Shown here piece by piece: positions 36,001-42,001 of a stretch of 64,000 nucleotides of DNA; position 1 is the stretch's first letter, and each line of letters begins with the position of its first letter. The stretch covers positions 372,001-436,000 of the forward strand of contig CBDCYN010000009.1 in assembly GCA_965224205.1 (NCBI GenBank), written 5' to 3'. Below the pieces are notes generated by a model. That model made no database searches and had not been told where the DNA came from. It saw nothing but the letters and a program-made list of their open reading frames with translations. The translations under genes and the position numbers were made by a program. The stretch is from CBDCYN01 sp965224205. Its GTDB lineage: Bacteria; Planctomycetota; Phycisphaerae; Phycisphaerales; Phycisphaeraceae.

Positions 36001-37423
36001 TCGTGCCCTCGGGGATGATGTCGCCCTCATTGACCGTGTCGCCGTTGACAGTGACGTTGTCGGTCTTCTTGATCACCTTCCCGGTCGCGTCGATCACCAG
36101 TTCCGGGCTGCGCTCGCCCAGCAGCTCGACGGTCGAATCCCAGCGGACCTCTCGCCGCGGCTCGAACTGGCCTTCTTCGTCTTCATCACCGTCGTCGAAC
36201 GCGCCGCCGTCTTTGTCGGCTGATCGGTCGTAGTTATCCACGAACTGTTGAGCCCCGACGAACAGGTCACTGGTGCGTATGATGGCTTCGTCCTGGCCCA
36301 CGACCCGCGACGTCGTGTCGTAATCGGTGATCGCGGTCGCATCGGTATCCCCACCGAGGCATGAACAATCGGCCTCGGCCCGGGTCGTGACGTTCACTCC
36401 CTTATGTTCGGACTTGATGCTCACCAGGTCGATCCCGATGACCGTCGACCCGGTCCGCAGCGTCACTTCAGTGGTGCTTCGGACGAACACGTCCGCGCGT
36501 GCGTCGGCGTCGGCGCCGAGGGCGTCGGAATCGGACTCGGAGACCGCCCGACCGCCGAGGCGATCCACGAACGCGTTGAGGTCAACACGGTCGGCGGTCA
36601 GGCTCGCCGATCCGTTCAGCTCGGTCCGTGTGTTCCCAAAGTTCACCCGCACCCCGCGACCGCTTTGGTCGTTGGCATCCGAGTCGGCGCCGAACCCGTC
36701 CGCGTCGGCTACGGCCTTGGCGAACCCGTCGACGCGCGTGACCGATTCAGCCACGATCCGATCTGTCGCGATGATTTGCCCGCTAAGCACGACCTTGGTG
36801 TCGAAGTTGATATCGGTGGTGCTGTCCACGTCAACGCCCGCACCGAAGCCCTCGTTGTCTGATGAAGCCAGCGTGTCCGCTTGATTATTTGCCCGGGCAC
36901 GGATGGTCACGTTGTCGGCGGTGATCTGTGACGATAAACCGATATCGATTCGGCTGGTGTTATCGACATCAGCATCGGCTTCGGCTTCACCGACCGAGAC
37001 CAACCCGCCGCCCCCGTTGGAAGCGGTGGCCGCGGCGTTGGAGTGCGAATCGGTCAAAATCTGAACATGGGAGGCGGTCAGTTGTGCGCCGCTTCCGACG
37101 GTGTTGAATACCCGCGGGTGCGTATTGGCTCTGGCGTCCGCTTCACCCACGTCAATAATCGCTCCGCCCGAGCCGGACGCCGATGCCGTGGCCACGCGGT
37201 TGCCCGACGGTGCCCCGATCAGCCCGCGAGCCCCGCCGACACCGTCGAGCTTCTGGTTACCCAACGCCGCGGCGGTAATGTCCACGACCAGGTTCTGATT
37301 CCCGCTGCCGGCACCAGTGAAATCAACACCCTCGACACTTAACCGGTGTGAGCCGCCACCGGTAGCGCTGAGATCAAGGCCGGGTCCGCCTTGGGTAGCC
37401 GCAAGCTGGAACGCCCCTGTCAT
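27074..37423 (-). CDS. Giant RTX / Calx-beta repeat adhesin, 5'-truncated by an IS3 element
   Basis: 3,449 codons from the first ATG, but the frame is open beyond it (INFLGGGHIANRNPMTGAFQL) into the IS3 end at 37443, so the true N-terminus is lost. Regions: Ala/Asp-rich beta-helix-like repeats (ADARANTHPRVFNTVGSG, TTDINFDTKV) to about 450; further passenger-type repeats with 'DVTLTTRSGSILDGRNGGA' blocks to about 1150; then Calx-beta-like repeats at about 1590-1960 with the recurrent ETDGKTLVLEGD and FDPSNWDQPVTVTVDA; RTX-type calcium repeats (GGSGDDEIRG, GQLGNDILIGGGADDEINGG) at about 2270-3070; a DUF11-like module (DVVWTYRVLNAGNVSLDV) at about 3205-3310; and a short beta-rich end. RTX and Calx-beta proteins are large calcium-binding secreted adhesins. 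There is no visible type I secretion cassette nearby. Expression is doubtful because upstream DNA is IS3. Confidence 0.85.
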   Translation of the reverse strand: MTGAFQLAATQGGPGLDLSATGGGSHRLSVEGVDFTGAGSGNQNLVVDITAAALGNQKLDGVGGARGLIGAPSGNRVATASASGSGGAIIDVGEADARANTHPRVFNTVGSGAQLTASHVQILTDSHSNAAATASNGGGGLVSVGEAEADADVDNTSRIDIGLSSQITADNVTIRARANNQADTLASSDNEGFGAGVDVDSTTDINFDTKVVLSGQIIATDRIVAESVTRVDGFAKAVADADGFGADSDANDQSGRGVRVNFGNTRTELNGSASLTADRVDLNAFVDRLGGRAVSESDSDALGADADARADVFVRSTTEVTLRTGSTVIGIDLVSIKSEHKGVNVTTRAEADCSCLGGDTDATAITDYDTTSRVVGQDEAIIRTSDLFVGAQQFVDNYDRSADKDGGAFDDGDEDEEGQFEPRREVRWDSTVELLGERSPELVIDATGKVIKKTDNVTVNGDTVNEGDIIPEGTTIVVDDIVYTGSGTATLLTNSLGERDDVSPTAAPFITGSNGLFDIQETFDTVKITNLSDRDLQVNDIDVVKDQAQGQQIDLQADSITILFDIAHSFDPTLVEVQNLGPADPSDIILNGVIENPTGHTVLRNQRGDILASADGDTETVRTNTLEIDADAGSAGTAGQRIVTELIQSTFDPDHNDPVNPFVRRDIMLDAEVAGDLFLDVTAVRRENVAEPFAVDIGPVKAGNNADILVRDSVEETQAVNLQGVQVDLFFSSGFGPLPPDSKVYNFRFRPDLFGVATELGAFGGNRTTIDSDYNFTDLRAGNNISIQHLSTGSIVTFNAFTDVDATLTDEDTGATTSTADGIGKIDMGTNGLITVTEQTGDLRAGNITSTADDVILFSPAGIVDADNDFAADVTGIDVTMTAQTGGIGSAADFLEINSATPSFGVLNADAQQSIFLTETAGDLNVDTVTSTLGDVTLTTRSGSILDGRNGGAGDTAFNVQAADVDLDANGGGIGAVGNDLEIDSSTPTTGRLAVQGDQSIFVTETSGELNVLLAESVNGDVRLTVRETAALGEDLNLLANGTKLFEEDNPMAVDNGLINAAGSVLLRVGDDVTTDGNSRVFAGTTITIRGDFQNTDPGFGTNMDLRGQIGSSGAIGSGVELPPIETDPTRETDLIQVFGHTDVDTVTFHETTLGAKTRVYGSQNATATLADDGEDRFIVNQIQTMHVADGDTLTLDGQADTDTYTVITTGSQGDLRHYLVNTLDTGAKDDGVDMLTIDGSDQDDVFLLRRSSFIPDEVSEAPAFVALLHGTLDQARTPSGDPADRPQEVQRINYDVNINGRLNVFGFGGNDTFATDDNSAITTLDGGAGSDTFQIGQLFGTKRDDAVGNLAPHDVFETVFTTRGFLSPGTSSPLVAQGGSGNDMFSVYSNKAELRLEGDAGNDLFVVRAFALAQTNANGDPILDPEGNPIPIVGDFSTQATTQLQGGGGDDEVQYNINAPVSVDGGSGFDKVVVLGTEFPDDFVISEKGIFGAGVNVRFTTVEVVEVDGLEGDDEFFVISTPFGVSTRVVGGLGSDTINVTGDVIEDITVRELEGRAAAINHQVRSDTDLGFDQLPAPGIDLNVATPETGTVVIEETAGSTLVREAGGDDAYSVRLASPITDATTQVFVTVSAARSSQEEEDQSGDSVLVRTTDDPATFTRTVVIDGVPVEVPIRAVVLVFDASNWDQEQTVFVKAVDDPLAEGPRVVTVSHSTSVDTNSAADRAVFDQVAVRNVEVTVLDNDQPGLIITETDGKTLVLEGDATAGISDTYTVELTKAPAPGTTVTVTLSHDDQQIGLSSPDARFNAAATSITFDPSNWDQPVTVTVDAVDEFVHEDPKVSVITHEVTSTDVAFVVTDQLLDVDVLDNETEGVVVEESDGSTLVIKGDSSGDTYTIRLTKAPVGDVQIAIVSDGQTLASSSDSRFTPASGGNDPFVTFDDTNWFTPVEITLIADDTFVPTPGTESTKTFAAQTHLLSKLRGPLAVEGGVVAGADRSLVDAVILPKEANGPLSAFDVGDQPNEAEQIDVLNIFDDSSQEDKTGVLTATTLTGLNMADELVFEGDTPFGEPTVVPGGISYGRIEIDPNTGEFLTSSGETTIEVFNLVLGEGNNNLTIDSTLVPSDEGGGPATHGGLTVIHGGGNRFLTDLATGDLVLDTNDQPIVGGDTITVNAGAGPDSPLVIYGDTSQDGLWYSGNPQDVSGVVFDVKPFDQAGTEDDSFEFPLASPFDLNGQDVIDASGVFVDADPLPTVGVTIYGGPNNDVIIGTQAGDHLAGGSGDDEIRGLRGIDHIYGDSGFNVDVLTRVLTAPTHDSSADPVAFPPRDDLAAGQDLIYSDFGPTDTVVPATAIDDFDDIVVADHGVITQNVPADVKILTTRDVVVVESAEPTNGDNDDIHGQLGNDILIGGGADDEINGGESADLIFGDHGRVETNITGQPIDRQQLPMNQPIATHPFVFTSIFTQGADGGGNDIIFGDEVIEAVTDGQDIVIGGQGDDQIAGGGADDDLIGGHNIAGGHDGSDVIDGGSAVDAIVGDNASVLRTGTALSFRLRVLDDDVIYDSNGVAQVTDDAQLNPTGSAEREIELFDHSDTTTSEVFGDDQIAGGAEDDVIFGQLGNDIIQGDGATILDEGVLSPVLISVLSNRESVEDFAGTGRDGDDYIEGNGGDDLIFGNLGQDDLIGGSSELFGLVTTAQRPDGQDVILGGAGIRLVRNNLGDLSADGHARDADTILGNNGNLLRLVGTDGSSDNAFLEFTYDAVDPARGSLRVIPRAFELLDYTQGGDPADLGNADLIHGESGDDTIHAMTGNDVVFGEGQDDDIYGGTGHDRIYGGSGIDGVIGDDGKILTSRNGQTEPLNALTRSNRQEVIDTRHPLIGVEVFIDGELHKEVDLVAFDSGGNDIIYGGLGGDFLHAGAGDDAVSGAEALIGFYNEDLQTDLNPLGYDPVTRKLAAYDADNPRTKIDGFLLNFDAFIVDETTGQPIVINGQLVKNDDGKDRIFGDLGHDWIVGGTNFDRMFGGMGDDLINADDNHENGTAPGLNDLPDDPEFADGDWGFGGGGLDVLIANTGADRLFDWVGEFNTFVVPFSVFGEPTVNRLPEPDVFRFLEDLGFASGADQTISEPDGELGLVTPSDPQWLDQAGPPRDPQPGTINGVNIDTQGDEELSWLPTDVAIVRVETAINAANPSNPTADEDADDPTGPALALGTDVVWTYRVLNAGNVSLDVLSIQDDFGTSGDTSDDFMPLFVGGDVDNDNLLDPGEVWLYTSAGIVTYQAVSGQFTNVATVTAEDAAVTGLTVTDDDANNHFGGTPPITVTTEESDDTSGGGNEQNQTTAEVFAVTPITIQGNTLSVDITNQSDDELVLNGLEFVWSLPQLKLEEILVGGSVIFDTTTNGGQVSIDSFIGSISDRVFGADQTHTLTFVFNKSTGALDAGSVGLLLGFSSVLLTVA

Positions 37424-37515
37424 GGGATTGCGGTTCGCGATGTGACCCCCTCCTAGAAAATTGATCCAGGTTTTGTGAGAGAATTCTTTCGGCCTTTGGC
37501 CGGAAAGGATTGCTC

Positions 37516-37791
37516 ATGAAGAAGCGATTGATGCCGGAACAGATCGTGGCGAAGCTGCGTGCGGCGGACGTGGAACTTGGCAAAGGCCAGAAGGTGCCTG
37601 CGGTGTGCCGGCAGCTGGGCATCAGCCAGCAGACGTACTATCGTTGGCGGACGAAATACGGCGGGATGGACCCGCAGATGGCCAAACAACTCAGAGCCCT
37701 TGAGAAGGAGAACACCCGGCTCAAGAAGCTCGTCGCCGACCAAGCGTTGGACATGGCGATCCTCAAGGAGGCAGCCCGCCCAAACTTGTAG
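37516..37791 (+). CDS. IS3-family transposase OrfA
   Basis: A 91-aa helix-turn-helix protein (KVPAVCRQLGISQQTYYRW) with a leucine-zipper-like coiled coil (LRALEKENTRLKKLVADQAL) and the IS407-group ending DMAILKEAARPNL. GGAAAGG lies before the ATG at 37516. The heptamer C-CCA-AAC at 37779-37785, two codons before the stop, is a canonical X-XXY-YYZ slippery site and would shift ribosomes -1 into orfB, making the OrfAB transposase. Confidence 0.88.
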   Translation: MKKRLMPEQIVAKLRAADVELGKGQKVPAVCRQLGISQQTYYRWRTKYGGMDPQMAKQLRALEKENTRLKKLVADQALDMAILKEAARPNL

Positions 37792-37814
37792 ACCCCGAGC
37801 GTCGGCGTCGAGCC

Positions 37815-38738
37815 GTGGACTCGGTGCGTCGTCGTTTGGGGCGTGACAAGATCTCGCAGCGTCGTGCCTGTAAGGCGTTGGGCCAACCCCGTAGCACGCA
37901 GCGTTACCTACCTAAACAACCGGAGAAAGATCGGGCGTTGATCGAGGCGATGCGGCGGATCGCCGACGAGCGTCCACGTTACGGCTGCGAGCGGGTGCAT
38001 CCGATGCTTAACGCATCGGATGGGTCGGTGGGCTTGGGCCGTGTCCACCGGTTATGGAAACAAGAACACATGCAGGTGCCTAAGAAACAGCGAAAACGCC
38101 GACGTTTACCGGGCCACAGCGGCAACGGCTGTATCCGTTATCGCGCCACCCACCGCAATCACGTCTGGTCGTACGACTTCGTGACCGAACGGACCGAAGA
38201 CGGCAAGCAGCTGAAGCTGTTGGTGGTGATCGATGAGTACACCCGCGAGTGTTTGGCCATCGAGGCTGGTCGATCGTTCACGTCTCGTGACGTGATCCTG
38301 ACCCTTCAATACCTATTCGCGGTGCGTGGGGCACCGGGCCACATCCGAAGTGATAACGGTCCAGAATTCATCGCTAAGGAAGTCCGACGCTGGCTGGAAC
38401 GAGCGGTGGTGCGTACGCTGTACATCAACAAAGCCAGCCCTTGGGAGAACGCCTACGTGGAGTCATTCAACGGCAAGCTACGAGACGAACTGCTCAACGG
38501 CGAGTTGTTCTTGAGCTTGGCCGAAGCCAGGTATGTCCTTGACGAATGGCGACTCGATTACAACCACCGCCGCCCGCACTCGTCACTGGATTGGCAAACC
38601 CCCGCCGCGTTTGCGGCGAGTTTAGAAGAACCATTGGCCGGGGCGTTCCCGGCCGCGTCGCCTGGTGGCTCTCCGGTCGGGGCTGCGCCCCTCCCTCCGA
38701 CCCACCAGGCGGATCAACACACACCGATTCTCTCATAA
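37815..38738 (+). CDS. IS3-family transposase OrfB (DDE integrase)
   Basis: 307 aa from GTG 37815; the same frame is open back to the slippery site and encodes the group's usual LVDPERRRRAVDSV start. The catalytic triad is visible: HVWSYDFVTER (Asp), IRSDNGPEFIA (Asp) and NAYVESFNGKLRDE (Glu). HTH_21-like front: MRRIADERPRYGCERVH. It ends with NHRRPHSSLDWQTPAAFA and a Pro/Ala-rich tail. It looks intact, so the element may still be mobile. Confidence 0.9.
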   Translation: MDSVRRRLGRDKISQRRACKALGQPRSTQRYLPKQPEKDRALIEAMRRIADERPRYGCERVHPMLNASDGSVGLGRVHRLWKQEHMQVPKKQRKRRRLPGHSGNGCIRYRATHRNHVWSYDFVTERTEDGKQLKLLVVIDEYTRECLAIEAGRSFTSRDVILTLQYLFAVRGAPGHIRSDNGPEFIAKEVRRWLERAVVRTLYINKASPWENAYVESFNGKLRDELLNGELFLSLAEARYVLDEWRLDYNHRRPHSSLDWQTPAAFAASLEEPLAGAFPAASPGGSPVGAAPLPPTHQADQHTPILS

Positions 38739-38814
38739 ACACTGGTACAAAAATCCCGAGGGGGTCACCACCGAGCCGTTGCCCAAGGTGTCTTATGACT
38801 CCACCCGGGACGCC

Positions 38815-39801
38815 ATGAAGGATGACACCCGCGAGGTGTGGCGTGAATTATGTCGGCCGGTCTTTGACGCCGTCTCGAGGGAACCGGCCGAGGGGTTTGA
38901 GTTGGCCTTTGATTGGTTCAAGCTGGGCGCATTGAACTTTGTCCGGATGAATTACTCGGCCACGCGCCTATGCCGCACCCCGCAACACGTGCGAACCGGG
39001 GACGCCGACCTGCTTGTCCTGCACCTGCTGCTGCGGGGACGCGAAGACGTCGATGTGGACGGCACGCCCGTCGTCATGGCGCCTGATCGAGTGGTCTTGA
39101 TCGACTGGTCGCGTCCTTTTACCCGAGTCGCCAGCGCCACCGAGCAGCTGTCGATGGCCATTCCGCGTCATCTGCTGCCACAGGGCGAGCGTCTCTATGA
39201 TGAGGGCCCGGTGCTGGTGTGGAAGCTGGATACCATCGCGGGGATGATGTTAGCCAACGCCTTGACGGGCCTATGGGCGGGGCTGCCGCATTGGGATCAA
39301 CAAGACACGGTCCCGGTCACCTCAGGTTTCCTGGGCCTGCTGGGCGGGCTGATCGAGGCCAAGCTTGGCGACACGCCCGATCCCAACATCTTCCGCCCCG
39401 CGACGCTGGCAGCCATGAAGTCCTATCTCAACAGCAGACTCAGCGAGCCGTCGCTTGGGGCGGATGATCTGGTCAGGGCGTTCCACTGCTCGCGATCCTC
39501 GGTGTATCGCCTCTTTTATGAGTCCGGGGGGGTGAACGCTTACATCCGCGAGCAGCGGCTGGCGGGGTGTTTACACGCGCTAAGCCACACCCACCGTACA
39601 CGCAGCTCGGTCGGCCAGGTCGCTCGGGCCTATGGTTTTGAAGACACCGCCTACTTTCACCGTGTCTTTAAGAAACGTTTCGGCGCCACCCCGGGCGAGG
39701 CGGCCAAGCACAGTGAAACTCATCGCCCTGCGTCTGGGCAAATCCAAGGCATGGACCCGATGCGTACGATCCACCGTTGGCTTGGGATAGCGACACGGTG
39801 A
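38815..39801 (+). CDS. AraC-family transcriptional regulator
   Basis: About 328 aa. The N-terminal half (WRELCRPVFD, NFVRMNYSATRLCRTPQHV, DLLVLHLLLRGREDVDVDGT, VVLIDWSRPFTRVA) fits the AraC-binding-like domain (PF14525 type). The C-terminal half has the two AraC helix-turn-helices (LGADDLVRAFHCSRSSVYRL and SVGQVARAYGFEDTAYFHRV, then FKKRFGATPGEA). The IS3 right end lies at 38767, only 48 bp before this ATG; the in-frame GTG at 38788 is an alternative. The native promoter and perhaps a few residues are replaced by the IS, which may now drive it. Its targets are unknown; the IS-truncated adhesin diverges from it. Confidence 0.88.
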   Translation: MKDDTREVWRELCRPVFDAVSREPAEGFELAFDWFKLGALNFVRMNYSATRLCRTPQHVRTGDADLLVLHLLLRGREDVDVDGTPVVMAPDRVVLIDWSRPFTRVASATEQLSMAIPRHLLPQGERLYDEGPVLVWKLDTIAGMMLANALTGLWAGLPHWDQQDTVPVTSGFLGLLGGLIEAKLGDTPDPNIFRPATLAAMKSYLNSRLSEPSLGADDLVRAFHCSRSSVYRLFYESGGVNAYIREQRLAGCLHALSHTHRTRSSVGQVARAYGFEDTAYFHRVFKKRFGATPGEAAKHSETHRPASGQIQGMDPMRTIHRWLGIATR

Positions 39802-39930
39802 ACGCCGGGTGATGTTGTGAAAAGGGTTCCTTCCTAGTGCGATAGACGGGCTTAGGCCAGTGTGTGGCCGGTGTGTCCTAGGTAACAAGGAAAGGAGCCA
39901 TGATGATGAAACTATTGATCTTTGAATAAT

Positions 39931-40452
39931 TCACTTAATGGTTCGCAAGGTTAGCGTGGCGTGTTTGAAGAACGAACGGAGCAGGGTTTGCTGGCTGCGG
40001 GTCTGACGCAGCGAGTCGGCCAGGGCGTGGCCCAGGTGGTCGACGTCGTCGGGGATGAAGTTGGCCAGGTCGGTGTACTTGGTGCGGTTCCAGACCTGTT
40101 CGGCGGGGTTGAGTTCGGGGGCGTAAGCCGGCAGCCATTCGACCCGCACCCGCTTGCGGTAGCGGGCCAGCAGCCGTCGCGCGGCGCTGCGGTGCACCGA
40201 GTAACGGTCCAGGACCAGGGTGATCCCACCCCTCGATGCCCGCAGGCGACGCAGCAGCCTCTCAACGAACACCTCGAAGTCATCGGTCTTGACGTTGTGG
40301 TCGAGGATATCGAAGTAGAGCCCCAACCGGCGACGCTTCGGCGAGACGGTCAGGGCCGAGATCGCCGACAGGCGGTCGCGTCGATCGTAGCTCTTGAGGA
40401 TCGGGGTCTGGCCTTGGGGCGCCCAGGTGCGTCGGACGGTGGGCTGGAGCAT
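39931..40452 (-). CDS. IS630-family transposase, DDE catalytic half
   Basis: 173 aa from the internal ATG; the frame is open upstream and reads RRGGRSIVFADESGFMLQP, where the Asp in FADES is the first catalytic residue. LVLDRYSVHRSAA gives the second Asp and APELNPAEQVWN the Glu region (PELNPxE signature). It joins orfA (40496-40966) only through a +1 (or -2) frame change at an A7 run at 40502-40508 (T7 on the + strand). Confidence 0.88.
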   Translation of the reverse strand: MLQPTVRRTWAPQGQTPILKSYDRRDRLSAISALTVSPKRRRLGLYFDILDHNVKTDDFEVFVERLLRRLRASRGGITLVLDRYSVHRSAARRLLARYRKRVRVEWLPAYAPELNPAEQVWNRTKYTDLANFIPDDVDHLGHALADSLRQTRSQQTLLRSFFKHATLTLRTIK

Positions 40453-40495
40453 GAACCCGGATTCATCGGCGAAAACTATACTCCGCCCGCCGCGT

Positions 40496-40966
40496 CTAGC
40501 GTTTTTTTATCCGCGGCCAGTCTTTCTTTCGCCACGCCGCGATCGCTTGCTCGTCGCGTTCGCGGGCACGGCGTTCGGGCTTCTGGGCCGACCAGCCCAT
40601 GCGACGCAGCACGTGCCAGACGCCCGATGGGTCGTAGGTCACGCCGAAGTGTTTCTCGATCACCTCGGCCACGCGTGAGAGGGTCCACAACTCGGTGGCG
40701 TAACCATGCTTGGTGGGGCCCCGCCGCAAGTACTTTTCGAGTCGGGCGAGCTGTCGGGCCGTCAGCTTGGGCGGTCGGCCGTTGTGTGGCTTGGATTCCA
40801 AGGCCGGGTCGCCCCGCTGGCGCCGCGTCTTGGCCCACTGACACACCGCCGAGGGCGTCACGCCCAGTTCGCGTGCCACTTGGGCCTGGGATCGTCCCTG
40901 ATCCAACATCGCCATCGCTCGTATCCGGCGACTTTGAGCATCCTTGCGGCAACCGGTGTAAGGCAT
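40496..40966 (-). CDS. IS630-family transposase, DNA-binding half
   Basis: 156 aa. It has a helix-turn-helix front (GRSQAQVARELGVTPSAVCQW), a linker with NGRPPKLTARQLARL and a winged-helix second domain (TLSRVAEVIEKHFGVTYDPSGV, WHVLRRMGWSAQKPERRARE). It ends WPRIKKR-stop on an A7 run. Frame fusion with the DDE half needs slippage on that run. The helix-turn-helix and linker order is the usual one for the family. Confidence 0.88.
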   Translation of the reverse strand: MPYTGCRKDAQSRRIRAMAMLDQGRSQAQVARELGVTPSAVCQWAKTRRQRGDPALESKPHNGRPPKLTARQLARLEKYLRRGPTKHGYATELWTLSRVAEVIEKHFGVTYDPSGVWHVLRRMGWSAQKPERRARERDEQAIAAWRKKDWPRIKKR

Positions 40967-41196
40967 ACCCCATAGGATCGGCCAACCCGTCGGGGTTAAG
41001 TGAATTATTCAAAGATCAATAACACGACGTCACGAACGATTCAACGGCTGGACGTTGGGGCTGGGCCTGCACACAGGGCGATCTCATTTGAAAAGGCGCG
41101 TTGATTTGAAGGACGGGGGAAGCGGCGCTAATCTTGTCTCGACGTTGGTGTAGGCCTGCATTTTCTCATGAACACAAGCTTGACAGGAGGTCTGGC

Positions 41197-41545
41197 ATGG
41201 ATGCCCAAGCTCCGCGCGGTCTGCTGCACTTCTTTGACGATTTGGATGATCCCCGCCGGCTGGGCGGACGTGGCCCACCTCGGACGGTGCAAGCAGGCGT
41301 GGTTCAAAACATTTCTGAAGCTCGAACACGAGATCGCCTCGGATCAGACGTTCGGTCGAGTGTTCGCGATGCTCGACCCGGATCAACTCGAACGCTATTT
41401 CATGAATTGAACCCAACACCTGGTCGACCACAGCGGGGGGAAGCTGATCGCCATCGACGGCAAGACGATCCGCCGCTCGTTCGACGCGGCGTCGAAGAAG
41501 GTGGCGACCCACATGGTCAGCGCCTGGTGTGAGGCCAATCATCAA
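41197..41545 (+). pseudogene. ISAs1-family transposase remnant
   Basis: AGGAGG 6 nt before ATG 41197 opens MDAQAPRGLLHFFDDLDDPRR, the usual ISAs1 front. After a deletion and frame change it goes on AGWADVAHLGRCKQAWFKTFL, HEIASDQTFGRVFAMLDP, meets TGA where Trp is expected (FMN-stop-TQHLV), then GKLIAIDGKTIRRSFD and THMVSAWCEANHQ. The rest of the transposase is absent. It is clearly dead. Confidence 0.75.
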
Positions 41546-41860
41546 GACCGACGCGGTCCTGCGGCTCCGTCTAGCGGCGTGAGATCAAAATTGTTCTTTG
41601 AAAAGTAATTTGCAGCAAGACCGGGTAAGGAGAGGTTTGCACGCAGGCAAAGCGGAAAAGTGAAACCTATGCCGCCATAGCAACGCTAAAAACTTGAAAA
41701 CCATCCTCAATCTCGTTAGCCCGCTAATATTGGCCTATCATTGATCTACGAGGTGTGGTTGCGAGTGCGGCCGGGATGAGACCACGATCAGCGGACATGC
41801 CTCCAGGCCTGGTCATGGCTGACCGTGGCTTGTCGTCAGGCCCCCGACCGCTTGGGCCGC
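41546..41860. other. Non-coding gap after the ISAs1 remnant
   Basis: No gene or clear structure. The composition changes from AT-richer at 41580-41760 to GC-rich after that. Confidence 0.4.
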
Positions 41861-41977
41861 TTATTTCGGTGCGATCTTGATGGCGGGAAGGTCAAGCCAA
41901 GGCCGCCCGTCGCCGTGGGCAGCCGCCATCAACAGGATCGTCCCAGCCCACGCCTCGAGGCAGCCGCCTCGAAACCA
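41861..41977 (-). pseudogene. C-terminal remnant of an unidentified protein
   Basis: An open frame without start reads CLEAWAGTILLMAAAHGDG, then RPWLDLPAIKIAPK-stop (TAA at 41861-41863). It looks like true coding sequence (protein-like residue mix, clean stop) but I cannot name the family. It lies just upstream of the sulfotransferase on the other strand. Confidence 0.35.
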
Positions 41978-42001
41978 TAGGCAGGAAGGAAAAAAGAACG
42001 T

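Larger units (their letters stand above)
37443..38767 (+). mobile_element. IS3-family insertion sequence (IS407-like)
   Basis: A 1,325-bp element. The ends are inverted repeats: TGACCCCCTC is perfect at both tips and is followed by imperfect pairing (AGAAAATTGATCCAGG against GGATTTTTGTACCAG). It holds orfA and orfB. No 3-5 bp target duplication is visible (left flank ...CGCGATG, right flank CCACCGAG), which suggests that the flanks were rearranged after insertion. Confidence 0.88.
39915..41019 (-). mobile_element. Second, different IS630-family element
   Basis: About 1.1 kb, bounded by perfect 24-bp inverted repeats (TTGATCTTTGAATAATTCAC...) and flanked by TA on both sides (39913-39914, 41020-41021), the IS630/Tc1 target. 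It contains two transposase frames on the - strand. Its sequence is unlike the IS630 copies at 1-621 and 57634-58781. Confidence 0.92.
39900..41153 (+). pseudogene. Small gene split by IS630 insertion
   Basis: AAGGAAAGGAG lies 2 nt before ATGATGATGAAACTA at 39900. The IS630 element enters at this TA. Removing the element and one TA joins the frame to ACACGACGTCAC at 41022 and gives MMMKLTRRHERFNGWTLGLG..., ending in frame at TAG 41151-41153 (48 codons). The strong ribosome site suggests a real gene start. The remainder may have been lost to the ISAs1 fragment next door. I do not recognise the product. Confidence 0.4.

Noticed and set aside
39961..41022. 353-codon + strand ORF across the second IS630
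   Set aside because: It runs antisense through both transposase frames, which have clear helix-turn-helix and DDE motifs.
41084..41545. 153-codon - strand ORF
   Set aside because: Antisense to the recognisable ISAs1 remnant.
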